NCBI GenBank assembly: GCA_934365945.1 | Contig: CAKRNE010000005.1 | Span: 1-64,000, forward strand | Length of the DNA stretch: 64,000 nucleotides | DNA from: an uncultured Agathobacter sp. | GTDB lineage: Bacteria > Bacillota > Clostridia > Lachnospirales > Lachnospiraceae | Direction of reading: 5' to 3' | Shown here: in pieces, positions 35,495-44,820 of the stretch | Layout of the letters: every line of letters begins with the position of its first letter | Numbering within the stretch: the first letter of the stretch is position 1 | Translations under genes and position numbers: made by a program | The notes under the pieces: generated by a model | Told to the model about the DNA's origin: nothing | Seen by the model: only the letters and a program-made list of their open reading frames with translations | Database searches by the model: none

Positions 35495-35633
35495 GAAATG
35501 TAGTTCGGATTCGTGCAATTATACATGCCCGATTTTTAATATGGGCTTTAAAGGAATCGAAACATTTATTAAGAAGTTTGTTAAAAAGAAACATAAAAAA
35601 CATAGGAAAAAAATTTGTTGGTATGATAATTAA
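35466..35633 (+). CDS. Candidate RiPP precursor: 55-residue cationic Cys-containing peptide
   Basis: The short ORF starts at ATG 35466, 7 bases after AGGGGTG (GTG 35457 is an alternative), inside the 3' end of the radical SAM gene. Its TAA is followed at once by the exporter's ATG. The residues form three parts: MQILVQPAAKK, then a Cys segment KCSSDSCNYTCP (Cys 12, 17, 21), then a strongly basic stretch (28-49, with VKKKHKKHRKK) that could form an amphipathic helix, ending ICWYDN with Cys 51. Twelve Lys and one Arg against three acidic residues give about +10. Position and content make it the likely substrate of the radical SAM enzyme. I do not recognise a named precursor family. Translation is unproven. 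Confidence 0.72.
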   Translation: MQILVQPAAKKCSSDSCNYTCPIFNMGFKGIETFIKKFVKKKHKKHRKKICWYDN

Positions 35634-37271
35634 ATGCTTTATGTAAAATTACGATACATGAGTATTAGGGTTCTTTTAAAAAATGAAATTTTGAATTTAA
35701 AGAAGAGCATTTTCGCATACATAGGCATTACTATTGCTACAATGATTCTGCAGTTAATAGTACCATATGTAAGTGGAATGTACATTGATTCCTTGGTCGA
35801 TAAGCATTCTGCAATTATGTTGTTCGTAGTGGCGATTGCAGGTTTGAATTTATTTTCAATCCTGACAGAATATGGTATGACATATGTTATGACAAAGTTA
35901 AATAATACTTTTTTGTATAGGATATGCAATAAAATATTTCAAACTATATATGAGAGCTCTTTGACATTCTTTGAGGACAAGGATTCAGCATTTTTAACAG
36001 ATCAGATTACCGGAGATGGGGCTACAATTTGTGGTTTTTTATTAAATAGCTTTCCGGATTTTGTGTATAATGTAATACTACTTTCAATAAGCGCGTTGTT
36101 TGTTATAAAAGCAGATGTATTGTTGGGATTAATAATTATAGTTACTGTACCAATATATTTTGTTGTATATAAAAGACTGGAAAATAACATGTATGAAAAC
36201 GAGCAAGAGTATAAAATGGCTGGCAATGAGTATACAGCAAAAGGAATGGAACAAATCAGATGTGCGCGTTTTGTTAAAGAAAATAGTGTTTCGAGGGAAA
36301 TGGAAGAAAGATTTGCCATGGCATTTAAAAACATGCTTCAAGGGGCAATTGGTCAGGTGAAAACACAATATCTTTTTTCGAATATTAATCGACTTATAAT
36401 GGTGTTTTGCTATCTATTGGTGCTTGCAATAGGTGGATATAATGTCATAAATGGAAAAATATCTATAGGTTATTTTACTATTATAACAAGCTATGTAAAT
36501 ATGATTTTATCATCCACCGCAGATGTTATAGAGTTTTCCGGAGATTATCCAAAAGTCAAAGTAGCTGTTGACCGAATGAATAAGGTTTTATCTGAGTGTT
36601 ACAATTCTATTGAACAATCGGAATCTTTGATAGATGATAAGATTTGCATTGAAAGCATAAATTTGGAAAAGCTGTCATTTTCATATGGAGATAAAATATT
36701 ATTTGATAATTTTTCAGCAAAATTTGAAAAAGGAAAAATTTATGGAATAATTGGAGAAAACGGTGCAGGAAAATCGACGTTATTGGATGTTATTGTAGGT
36801 TTATATCCCGATAAATATAAAGGTAATATATATTATGATAATTGTAATATTAAAAATCTGAAATGTGATGAGATAAGAAAAAAACAAATTGCTTTTCTAA
36901 GCCAACAGGTTGAAAGGATTAATATATCACCGAAGGAATATTTACATTTTGGAATTGAAAATTATGATATTGTTAGCGAAAGAAAACTGTGTGATTATTT
37001 TGGATTAACTGATGACTCAAATTTAGAGCAGGAAGATAATATTGTTCATTGTTCCGGCGGAGAAATGCAAAAGCTCGAATTAATCAGAAATTTTCAAAAA
37101 AGCTGCATAGTGAAAATAATGGATGAGCCAACAAATGGATTAGATTCTGAGACAGTAAAGAGATTGGTTCGGTTACTGGAAAAAGAGAAAAAAGAACATA
37201 TATTTATCATAGTATCTCATGATAAGAGAGTACTGAATATTTGTGATGAAAAAATAGTAATTAAAGAATAG
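35634..37271 (+). CDS. ABC exporter (membrane and ATPase domains), peptide export
   Basis: The 545-residue protein has a six-helix exporter domain (about 20-310) and an ATPase domain with Walker A GENGAGKST, signature CSGGEMQK, Walker B IVKIMDEPTNGLD and H-loop VSHD. There is no N-terminal C39 peptidase, so leader removal, if any, needs another protease. It begins directly after the peptide gene's stop (TAAATG), so the two are translationally coupled. Export of the modified peptide is the natural reading. An internal ATG at 35658 is an alternative start. Confidence 0.88.
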   Translation: MLYVKLRYMSIRVLLKNEILNLKKSIFAYIGITIATMILQLIVPYVSGMYIDSLVDKHSAIMLFVVAIAGLNLFSILTEYGMTYVMTKLNNTFLYRICNKIFQTIYESSLTFFEDKDSAFLTDQITGDGATICGFLLNSFPDFVYNVILLSISALFVIKADVLLGLIIIVTVPIYFVVYKRLENNMYENEQEYKMAGNEYTAKGMEQIRCARFVKENSVSREMEERFAMAFKNMLQGAIGQVKTQYLFSNINRLIMVFCYLLVLAIGGYNVINGKISIGYFTIITSYVNMILSSTADVIEFSGDYPKVKVAVDRMNKVLSECYNSIEQSESLIDDKICIESINLEKLSFSYGDKILFDNFSAKFEKGKIYGIIGENGAGKSTLLDVIVGLYPDKYKGNIYYDNCNIKNLKCDEIRKKQIAFLSQQVERINISPKEYLHFGIENYDIVSERKLCDYFGLTDDSNLEQEDNIVHCSGGEMQKLELIRNFQKSCIVKIMDEPTNGLDSETVKRLVRLLEKEKKEHIFIIVSHDKRVLNICDEKIVIKE

Positions 37272-37297
37272 GTTTAAATTGCAGAGGTGGAATTAAT

Positions 37298-38038
37298 ATG
37301 AGTGCATTTTTGAAGGTAGATAATCTGGAAAAATATTATGGAAGTGCTGAAAATATTACGAAAGCTATAGATAGAATTAGCTTTGAAATTAATGAGGGGG
37401 AATTTGTCGGAATCATGGGCGAATCAGGCTCAGGGAAGACATCGTTGCTTAATATACTTGGAACCGTGGACACAGCTACGTCAGGGCATGTGTTTTTTGA
37501 AGGAAAAGATATTTGTAAAATGAGCGAAGATGAAAGAGCAGATTTCAGAAAACAAAATCTTGGATTTATATTTCAGCATTTCAATTTGCTGGATATGCTG
37601 ACCATACAGGAGAATATTTATATTCCATTACTTCTAACCAAAAATCAGGGAACGGATGTTATGAAAAAAACGGAAAAGATTATGGAAATTCTCAATATAA
37701 AAGAAATAGCAGATAAGTATCCACATCAGGTTTCCGGAGGACAGCAGCAAAGATGTGCATGTGCAAGAGCTCTGGTTAATAACAGCCGTCTGATTTTGGC
37801 CGATGAACCGACAGGGGCTCTCGATGCCCGCAATTCAGAAAAACTGATGGAAATGCTTGCAGATGTAAATGAAAAATTAAAGGCAACAATTTTAATGGTC
37901 ACACATGATCCTTTTTCGGTTGTCTATTGTAATCATATTTTCTTTTTAAAAAATGGTAAAATCTCCTATGAGCTGTACAAAGGCTCCAGAAATAAGGAAG
38001 AATATTTATCGGCTATTCTGGATGCGCAGAAGAATTGA
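37298..38038 (+). CDS. BceA-like ABC ATPase
   Basis: The 246-residue ATPase has Walker A GESGSGKT, Q-loop region FIFQHFNLLD, signature VSGGQQQR, Walker B LILADEPTGALD and H-loop VTHD. It is the best partner for the BceB permease at 32271, which has no ATPase next to it. A good GAGGTGG site precedes the ATG. It closes the 30.4-38.0 kb block and is followed by the trp T-box region, with no clear terminator between. Confidence 0.92.
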   Translation: MSAFLKVDNLEKYYGSAENITKAIDRISFEINEGEFVGIMGESGSGKTSLLNILGTVDTATSGHVFFEGKDICKMSEDERADFRKQNLGFIFQHFNLLDMLTIQENIYIPLLLTKNQGTDVMKKTEKIMEILNIKEIADKYPHQVSGGQQQRCACARALVNNSRLILADEPTGALDARNSEKLMEMLADVNEKLKATILMVTHDPFSVVYCNHIFFLKNGKISYELYKGSRNKEEYLSAILDAQKN

Positions 38039-38061
38039 TACAATTTATTTTTAAATGTATG

Positions 38062-38090
38062 TTGACAAACACAAAAAGGAGTGATAAACT
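38062..38090 (+). promoter_or_regulatory. Promoter of the trp operon
   Basis: TTGACA (38062-38067), a 17-bp spacer and TAAACT (38085-38090). The leader RNA that follows contains the T-box. Confidence 0.85.
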
Positions 38091-38183
38091 TTAAACAAAT
38101 TTAGCGAGATAAAGTATTAAATCGTTAAAGAAATTAAAACATTTCAAACAGTTTCGACAATTTAATAAATTGTAAACCGTTGA

Positions 38184-38456
38184 AGCGGAGATAACGGCAA
38201 TGATGCCTTTACAGAGAGCCTGTGGTGCTGAGAATCAGGTGTGAAACAAGTTGTCAAATGGACCGCTGAGGGCGCAGTCAAATGGATTTATCATTCATCC
38301 AGAGTATTCTGCGACGTGTGGGCATACGTCATTTGCCCGGGATATGTTGGTATCCTGCCAAGCGCACGAGCTTTATCGTGAATTCAAGGTGGCACCGCGG
38401 ATAGTTAAAATTATTCGTCCTTGACAGAAGTAATATTCTGTCAAGGACGTTTTTTT
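38184..38456 (+). promoter_or_regulatory. Tryptophan T-box riboswitch
   Basis: AGCGG (38184-38188) pairs with CCGCT (38263-38267) to close Stem I, whose specifier codon just before the 3' strand is TGG (38259-38261), the Trp codon. The T-box bulge AAGGTGGCACCGCGG is at 38386-38400. The terminator arms CGTCCTTGACAGA (38416-38428) and TCTGTCAAGGACG (38437-38449) precede a T-run. Uncharged tRNA-Trp should favour the antiterminator and transcription of trpE onwards. Confidence 0.95.
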
Positions 38457-38457
38457 A

Positions 38458-38618
38458 GTGAACAAAGAGGTACAATGGAGTTCGCGAGTCTGCATGCTCG
38501 CATGCAAGCTTGCGAACGAACATTGGACTGCACAACATAAAGCGAGAATTGTAGCAGCGCAAGCTGCGGAGAAGCCTCGAAGAGGCGAATTCGAGCTGCA
38601 TGTTGGGCATTTGTTCAC
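38458..38618. repeat. Hairpin-rich element with GTGAACAAA terminal inverted repeats, between T-box and trpE
   Basis: GTGAACAAA (38458-38466) is repeated inverted at 38610-38618. Inside are GTTCGC...TGCATG/CATGCA...GCGAAC, GCAGC-GCAA-GCTGC and GCCTC-GAA-GAGGC. An open frame from GTG 38458 to 38649 crosses it and ends over the trpE start, but its sequence is dictated by the palindromes. It may be a MITE-like insertion. Confidence 0.6.
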
Positions 38619-38645
38619 ACAAACACAAAATTTGGAGGTAAGCAT

Positions 38646-40112
38646 ATGAAATTTTTCCCTACACTGACCGAAGTTAAAGAAATAGCAAAAACCGGGAAGT
38701 ATGACATTCTCCCTGTAAGCTGTGAGATATTATCAGACTTTATCACACCTATAGAGGCTATGAGGATTCTGCAGAATGTTTCAACACATTGTTATCTGCT
38801 TGAATCAGCACAGGCCAATGAAGCCTGGGGAAGATATACATTTTTGGGATATGATCCAAAGCTTGAGATTAACTGCATAGATGGTCATATGAAGCTTGGA
38901 AAGCTTTCGGTGGAGACGGACAATCCTTCTGAGTACATCAGACAGATTCTTTCAGAGTATAAGAGTCCGAAATTCGATTATCTGCCATCTTTTACAGGTG
39001 GTCTTGTAGGTTATTTTTCGTATGATTATCTGGGCTACAAGGAGAAAAGCATCAGAGGAAAGGCAAGGGACACAGAGGATTTCAAGGATGTAGATCTGAT
39101 GCTTTTTGACAAGGTCATCGCCTTTGACAATCTGTGCCAGAAGATAATATTAATTGCAAATATGCCGCTTGATGCTCCGGAAACAGGCTACAACAAGGCG
39201 ATTGTTGAGCTAAAGCAGCTTAGGGAGCTTCTGATGCACGGAGAGAAAAAGCAGAATATGGGTGGAAAGCTGCTGGGCGAGGTCACACCGCTTTTTGACA
39301 AGGAGCAGTATTGTGAGATGGTCGAGAAGGCAAAGCATCATATCAAGGAGGGCGATATTTTCCAGATAGTTTTATCAAACAGATTGAGTGCACCGTTTGA
39401 GGGAAGCCTTTTTGATACCTACCGCGTGCTTCGTACGATAAATCCTTCGCCATACATGTTTTATTTTTCGGGAACCGATGTGGAGGTTGCGGGAGCATCA
39501 CCTGAGACTCTTGTAAAGCTTGAAAACGGAGTGCTTCACACATTCCCGCTGGCAGGCACGAGGCCAAGAGGCGCGACAGAGGAAGAGGATAAAGAGCTTG
39601 AGGCAGGACTTCTTGCAGACGAAAAGGAGCTCGCAGAGCACAACATGCTTGTCGATCTCGGAAGAAATGACCTCGGAAAGGTAAGTAAATTCGGAACTGT
39701 AAAAGTTGAAAAGCTTCATTCCATCGAGAGATATTCACATGTAATGCATATCGGTTCGACAGTAAGAGGCGAGATCAGGGATGAATATGACGCACTAGAT
39801 GCCATAGAGGCAGTGCTTCCGGCAGGAACACTTTCAGGAGCACCAAAGATCAGAGCGTGCCAGCTTATCGGAGAGCTTGAGGACAACAAGCGAGGCATTT
39901 ACGGAGGGGCGATCGGATATATAGATTTTACAGGAAACATGGATACATGTATCGCAATCCGTATTGCCTACAAGAAAAACGGCAAGGTTTTCGTGAGAAG
40001 CGGAGCGGGAATCGTTGCGGATTCAGACCCTGAGAAGGAATTTCAGGAGTGCATAAACAAGGCAAAGGCTTCTCTTAAGGCACTGGAAGTCTCACAGGAG
40101 GTGGAAGAATGA
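38646..40112 (+). CDS. trpE: Anthranilate synthase component I
   Basis: The 488-residue chorismate-using subunit converts chorismate and ammonia to anthranilate. The N-terminal LLES motif (CYLLESAQA) of the tryptophan feedback site is intact, so it should be inhibited by Trp. The C-terminal chorismate-binding motifs include [18 protein letters not shown] and [14 protein letters not shown] precedes the ATG. It is the first gene of the T-box-controlled operon and overlaps trpG by 4 bp. Confidence 0.97.
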   Translation: MKFFPTLTEVKEIAKTGKYDILPVSCEILSDFITPIEAMRILQNVSTHCYLLESAQANEAWGRYTFLGYDPKLEINCIDGHMKLGKLSVETDNPSEYIRQILSEYKSPKFDYLPSFTGGLVGYFSYDYLGYKEKSIRGKARDTEDFKDVDLMLFDKVIAFDNLCQKIILIANMPLDAPETGYNKAIVELKQLRELLMHGEKKQNMGGKLLGEVTPLFDKEQYCEMVEKAKHHIKEGDIFQIVLSNRLSAPFEGSLFDTYRVLRTINPSPYMFYFSGTDVEVAGASPETLVKLENGVLHTFPLAGTRPRGATEEEDKELEAGLLADEKELAEHNMLVDLGRNDLGKVSKFGTVKVEKLHSIERYSHVMHIGSTVRGEIRDEYDALDAIEAVLPAGTLSGAPKIRACQLIGELEDNKRGIYGGAIGYIDFTGNMDTCIAIRIAYKKNGKVFVRSGAGIVADSDPEKEFQECINKAKASLKALEVSQEVEE

Positions 40113-40675
40113 TTTTACTGATTGATAACTACGACAGCTTTTCTTACAATCTGTATCAGCTAATCGGCGAGATAGAGCCTGATATCAGAGTAATCAGAAA
40201 TGATGAGATGACAGTTGAAGAGATTAAGGCTTTAAAGCCTGACCGCATCATTTTATCACCGGGACCGGGAAGGCCTGAGGATGCGGGCGTGATAATAGCT
40301 GTGGCAAAGGAGCTTGGAAAGGAAATCCCAATCCTTGGTGTGTGCCTCGGTCATCAGGCGATATGCGCAGCATACGGTGCAACAGTCACATATGCAAAGC
40401 AGCTCATGCACGGAAAGCAGTCGGATGTATCGTTTGACACAAAAAGCCTTTTATTTAAGGACTGTCCGGAGCATGCAAAGGTTGCCAGATATCATTCGCT
40501 TGCGGCAGATGCAGATACGATGCCGGATTGCCTAAAGATTACAGCCACTACAGATGATGGTGAGATTATGGCAGTGCAGCATAAGGAGTATCCGATTTAC
40601 GGAGTGCAGTTTCACCCGGAGTCAATCATGACACCGGACGGAAAGCAGATGCTTAGTAATTTTATCAAAGCATAA
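40109..40675 (+). CDS. trpG: Anthranilate synthase component II (glutamine amidotransferase)
   Basis: The 188-residue class I glutaminase supplies ammonia to TrpE. The triad is visible as GVCLGHQA (Cys), with FHPES providing His and Glu. The length shows a stand-alone subunit, not fused to trpD. It overlaps trpE by ATGA. An 86-bp gap follows before trpD. Confidence 0.96.
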   Translation: MILLIDNYDSFSYNLYQLIGEIEPDIRVIRNDEMTVEEIKALKPDRIILSPGPGRPEDAGVIIAVAKELGKEIPILGVCLGHQAICAAYGATVTYAKQLMHGKQSDVSFDTKSLLFKDCPEHAKVARYHSLAADADTMPDCLKITATTDDGEIMAVQHKEYPIYGVQFHPESIMTPDGKQMLSNFIKA

Positions 40676-40761
40676 AATTTATATATTGGTTGTTGAATTG
40701 AAAACAAATTGCAGAACAAAATCATAAACGAAATATCATCGGGAAACAGGAGGACATAATC

Positions 40762-41775
40762 ATGATAAAAGAAGCCATAGTAAAAATCGTAAACAAAGAA
40801 GACCTCACATATGACGAGGCATATGCAGTGATGAATGAAATCATGGGCGGTGAGACAACACCAACCCAGAATGCAGCTTTTCTTGCAGCTCTTTCCACAA
40901 AGAGTGCAAAGGCAGAGACAACAGACGAAATCGCAGGCTGTGCGGCAGCCATGAGAGAGCATGCGGTACAGGTGAAAACAGGTATGGATGTGTTCGAAAT
41001 CGTGGGAACAGGCGGAGACAATGCACAGAGCTTCAACATTTCAACAACCTCAGCACTTGTTGCTGCAGCAGGCGGCATGAAGGTGGCAAAGCACGGAAAC
41101 AGGGCAGCCTCTTCATTATGTGGCACAGCAGACTGTCTTGAGGCACTAGGTGTCAACATAGACCAAAGCCCTGAGAAATGTGTGGAGCTTTTAAATAAAG
41201 TCGGCATGTGCTTCTTCTTTGCACAGAAATATCACACATCAATGAAATATGTCGGACCGATCAGAAAAGAGCTTGGCTTTAGAACAGTATTCAATATTTT
41301 AGGACCACTCACAAACCCTGGTTCACCGGCCATGCAGCTTCTCGGAGTGTATGATGAGTACCTCGTAGAGCCGCTTGCGCAGGTGCTTGTAAGCCTCGGA
41401 GTAAAGCGCGGAATGGTAGTCTACGGCATGGATAAGCTCGATGAGATTTCCATGAGCGCACCGACCAAGGTATGCGAGATAAAGGACGGATGGTTCAGAA
41501 CCACAGTAATCACACCGGAGGATTTCGGCTTTGAGCGCTGTACAAAGGAGGATTTAAAAGGCGGTACACCTGAGGAAAATGCGAAAATCGTGCGTGATAT
41601 CTTAGGCGGACAGAAGGGGCACAAGAGAAATGCAGTACTCATGAACGCAGGCGCATCACTTTATATCGGTGGAAAGGCTGACAGCATGAAAGCAGGTATC
41701 GAGCTTGCCGCAGAAATCATTGATTCAGGAAAAGCACTTGAGACACTCGATAAGCTTATCGAGGTAAGCCGATGA
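40762..41775 (+). CDS. trpD: Anthranilate phosphoribosyltransferase
   Basis: The 337-residue enzyme joins anthranilate to PRPP. The PRPP-binding [17 protein letters not shown] loop (about residues 79-95), the KHGNRAASS motif and the two-domain length are standard. AGGAGG precedes the ATG. It overlaps trpC by 4 bp. Confidence 0.97.
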   Translation: MIKEAIVKIVNKEDLTYDEAYAVMNEIMGGETTPTQNAAFLAALSTKSAKAETTDEIAGCAAAMREHAVQVKTGMDVFEIVGTGGDNAQSFNISTTSALVAAAGGMKVAKHGNRAASSLCGTADCLEALGVNIDQSPEKCVELLNKVGMCFFFAQKYHTSMKYVGPIRKELGFRTVFNILGPLTNPGSPAMQLLGVYDEYLVEPLAQVLVSLGVKRGMVVYGMDKLDEISMSAPTKVCEIKDGWFRTTVITPEDFGFERCTKEDLKGGTPEENAKIVRDILGGQKGHKRNAVLMNAGASLYIGGKADSMKAGIELAAEIIDSGKALETLDKLIEVSR

Positions 41776-42560
41776 ATATTTTAGACCAGCTTGCCGAATA
41801 TTCAAGGCTTCGAGTGGCAGAGGACAAGAAAAAAATAAGCCTTGAGGAAATGAAAAATATTGCGATTCAGACGAAAAACGAAAAGCTTTGTGATTTTGCA
41901 TTTGAAAAAGCACTTAAAAAGGATGATTTGAGCTTCATATGCGAGTGCAAAAAGGCTTCGCCGTCAAAGGGACTTATAGAGCCGGACTTCAGATATCTTG
42001 AAATCGCAAGGGAATACGAGAAGGCAGGTGCGGATTGCATCTCGGTACTGACAGAGCCAAAGTGGTTTTTAGGCTCGGATGAGTATCTTAAGGAGATTTC
42101 AAAAACAGTTTCGATTCCGTGCATCCGAAAGGATTTTACGGTTGATGAATATCAGATATATCAGGCAAAGACACTCGGTGCCGCTGCGGTGCTTTTAATC
42201 TGCTCCATACTGTCAGAGGAGCAGCTCAGTAAATACATAAAAATCTGTGACAGCCTTGGCATAAGTGCCCTTGTGGAGATACACAATGAAAAAGAGGCAG
42301 GGATGGCGGTAAGAGCCGGTGCCAGAATAATAGGTGTCAACAACCGAAATCTGAAGGATTTTACAGTTGATACAGCTAACAGCAAAAAGCTGCGCGACCT
42401 GATTCCCGATGACATCATATTTGTATCGGAAAGCGGGGTAAAGAGCACAGACGATATCAGGGCAATACGTGAAATCGGAGCTGACGCAGTGCTTATCGGA
42501 GAGACGCTGATGAGAGCGGACGACAAAAAGGCTAAGCTTGATGAATTGCGATTAAGCTAA
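41772..42560 (+). CDS. trpC: Indole-3-glycerol phosphate synthase
   Basis: The 262-residue TIM-barrel enzyme closes the indole ring. [10 protein letters not shown] carries the catalytic Lys; [24 protein letters not shown] and VSESGV follow in the right order. Only the TrpC domain is present: there is no fused phosphoribosylanthranilate isomerase (TrpF), and no trpF gene follows before trpB. Confidence 0.97.
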   Translation: MNILDQLAEYSRLRVAEDKKKISLEEMKNIAIQTKNEKLCDFAFEKALKKDDLSFICECKKASPSKGLIEPDFRYLEIAREYEKAGADCISVLTEPKWFLGSDEYLKEISKTVSIPCIRKDFTVDEYQIYQAKTLGAAAVLLICSILSEEQLSKYIKICDSLGISALVEIHNEKEAGMAVRAGARIIGVNNRNLKDFTVDTANSKKLRDLIPDDIIFVSESGVKSTDDIRAIREIGADAVLIGETLMRADDKKAKLDELRLS

Positions 42561-42658
42561 TAGAGATATATAAGTATCTTCATGGTTTTAAGAATATCTG
42601 TAACTATTTAGTACAGAAAACAAAATATTTACAAATATACATCAGAAGGGAAAACATC

Positions 42659-43849
42659 ATGACAAATCCAAACGGAAGATTTGGTATTCACGGAGGACAG
42701 TACATTCCTGAAACCCTCATGAATGCCGTTAAAGAATTAGAAGAAGCATACAATTATTACAAAAACGATCCTGAATTTAACAGAGAGCTCACAGAGCTTC
42801 TCAACGATTATGCAGGAAGACCATCGAGACTGTACTACGCAGAAAAGATGACAAAGGATCTCGGTGGAGCAAAAATATACCTTAAGAGAGAGGATTTAAA
42901 CCATACAGGAGCCCACAAGATCAACAACGTATTAGGTCAGGCACTTCTTGCAAAGAAAATGGGCAAAACCCGCCTGATAGCTGAGACCGGAGCCGGTCAG
43001 CACGGCGTGGCAACAGCAACGGCCGCAGCCCTTATGGGTATGGAATGTGTTGTATTCATGGGCGAGGAGGACACAAAGCGTCAGGCGCTCAATGTATACC
43101 GCATGCGTCTGCTCGGAGCAGAGGTTATCCCGGTTACATCAGGTACAGCCACATTAAAGGATGCCGTATCGGAGGCAATGAGAGAGTGGACCAAGAGAAT
43201 TTCGGACACACATTACTGCCTGGGCTCAGTTATGGGACCACATCCGTTCCCTACCATCGTAAGAGATTTCCAGGCGGTCATCTCAAAGGAAATCAAGGAG
43301 CAGATGCTTGAAAAGGAGCACAGACTGCCTGATGCAGTCATCGCATGTGTGGGCGGCGGCTCAAATGCCATCGGAAGCTTTTACAACTTCATAGAGGATG
43401 AGGGAGTTGAGCTTATCGGCTGCGAGGCAGCAGGAAGAGGAATCGATACCTTTGAGACTGCAGCCACAGTAAATACAGGCCGTCTTGGTATTTTCCACGG
43501 CATGAAGTCATACTTCTGTCAGGATAAATACGGACAGATTGCTCCGGTTTATTCTATTTCTGCAGGACTTGACTATCCGGGAGTCGGACCGGAGCACGCA
43601 TATCTGTACGATATCGGCAGAGCAAAATATGTACCGGTAACAGATGATGAGGCGGTAAATGCGTTTGAATACCTTGCAAAGACAGAGGGAATCATCCCTG
43701 CAATCGAGTCCTCACATGCAGTGGCATATGCCATGAAGCTGGCTCCTACAATGGACAAGGACAAGATAATCGTTGTTACTGTTTCAGGCAGAGGCGACAA
43801 GGACTGCGCGGCAATAGCAAGATACAGAGGGGAGAATATTTATGAGTAA
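42659..43849 (+). CDS. trpB: Tryptophan synthase beta chain
   Basis: The 396-residue PLP enzyme joins indole and serine. [15 protein letters not shown] carries the PLP Lys. The phosphate loop GGGSNAIG and the TGAGQHG motif are intact, marking the TrpB1 type that partners TrpA. AGAAGGGA precedes the ATG. The 98-bp gap from trpC is where trpF might be expected, but it holds no ORF. It overlaps trpA by 8 bp. Confidence 0.97.
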   Translation: MTNPNGRFGIHGGQYIPETLMNAVKELEEAYNYYKNDPEFNRELTELLNDYAGRPSRLYYAEKMTKDLGGAKIYLKREDLNHTGAHKINNVLGQALLAKKMGKTRLIAETGAGQHGVATATAAALMGMECVVFMGEEDTKRQALNVYRMRLLGAEVIPVTSGTATLKDAVSEAMREWTKRISDTHYCLGSVMGPHPFPTIVRDFQAVISKEIKEQMLEKEHRLPDAVIACVGGGSNAIGSFYNFIEDEGVELIGCEAAGRGIDTFETAATVNTGRLGIFHGMKSYFCQDKYGQIAPVYSISAGLDYPGVGPEHAYLYDIGRAKYVPVTDDEAVNAFEYLAKTEGIIPAIESSHAVAYAMKLAPTMDKDKIIVVTVSGRGDKDCAAIARYRGENIYE

Positions 43850-44609
43850 GATAAGAAGTGCGTTTGAAAACGGCAAGGCATTTATACCATTTATCACCTG
43901 CGGTGATCCAAATTTAGAGACAACTGCAAAAATCGTAAGAGAAGCTGTTGCAAACGGAGCAGACCTTATAGAGCTTGGTATTCCGTTCTCTGATCCTACA
44001 GCAGAGGGACCGGTAATTCAGGGCGCCAACATAAAGGCACTCGCAGCCGGAGTCACAACAGACAAGGTTTTTGACCTTGTGAGAGATTTGAGAAAAGATG
44101 TCACAATCCCTATGGTTTTCATGACATATGCAAACGTGGTTTACTCCTACGGCGCAGAAAAGTTTATCAGTACATGTAAGGAAATAGGAATTGACGGACT
44201 TATCCTGCCTGATATCCCATATGAGGAAAAGGAAGAGTTTTTACCACTCTGTGAGAAATATGCTGTGGACCTCATTTCATTTATCGCACCTACATCAAAG
44301 GATCGCATCGCGATGATTGCAAAGGAGGCAACCGGCTTCATCTATGTGATTTCAAGCCTTGGAGTCACAGGTACAAGAAGCGAGATTAAGACAGATCTGG
44401 CTTCCATCGTCAAGGTCATCAGAGAAAACACTGATGTGCCATGTGCTATCGGTTTTGGTATTTCCACACCTGAGCAGGCAAAGAAGATGGCAGACATCTC
44501 TGATGGTGCCATTGTGGGCTCCGCTATCATCAAGATTATCGATGAGTATGGTGAGGCTTCACCAAAGCATGTCGGTGAGTATGTTAAATCAATGAAGGAT
44601 GCGCTGTAG
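43842..44609 (+). CDS. trpA: Tryptophan synthase alpha chain
   Basis: The 255-residue TIM barrel cleaves indole-glycerol phosphate. The catalytic Glu and Asp lie in ELGIPFSDP; the phosphate site GVTGTR and GFGIS are present. The usual ADGP after SDP reads AEGP here, a conservative change. It is the last gene of the operon. The 211 bases that follow are AT-rich, with a repeated GATAATATTA and a new promoter. Confidence 0.96.
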   Translation: MSKIRSAFENGKAFIPFITCGDPNLETTAKIVREAVANGADLIELGIPFSDPTAEGPVIQGANIKALAAGVTTDKVFDLVRDLRKDVTIPMVFMTYANVVYSYGAEKFISTCKEIGIDGLILPDIPYEEKEEFLPLCEKYAVDLISFIAPTSKDRIAMIAKEATGFIYVISSLGVTGTRSEIKTDLASIVKVIRENTDVPCAIGFGISTPEQAKKMADISDGAIVGSAIIKIIDEYGEASPKHVGEYVKSMKDAL

Positions 44610-44753
44610 AGTCATTGTATTTTTATGTATGTAAAGGAGATTTTCTAAGGAAACTTATAGATAATATTATTCCCAGATAATATTATAAAATCAGAAATAT
44701 GACTTTTATGCCTATATTTCAAAAATAAAATTTATGAAATCAACATATAAAAC

Positions 44754-44782
44754 TTGAAAAACGGATATATTAATTATATAAT
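44754..44782 (+). promoter_or_regulatory. Promoter of the rloA-rloB pair
   Basis: TTGAAA (44754-44759), a 17-bp spacer and TATAAT (44777-44782), separate from the trp transcript. Confidence 0.8.
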
Positions 44783-44820
44783 AAGTGCAAATAAGGTAGT
44801 TCAGAGGGAGGAATACCAGA

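Noticed and set aside
38458..38649. 63-codon ORF ending on the trpE start as a Trp leader peptide gene
   Set aside because: Its sequence follows from palindromes, it lacks a ribosome-binding site, and its two Trp codons are not clustered. The T-box already explains control.
44641..44690. Terminator after trpA
   Set aside because: The repeated GATAATATTA is direct, not inverted, and forms no stable GC-containing stem.
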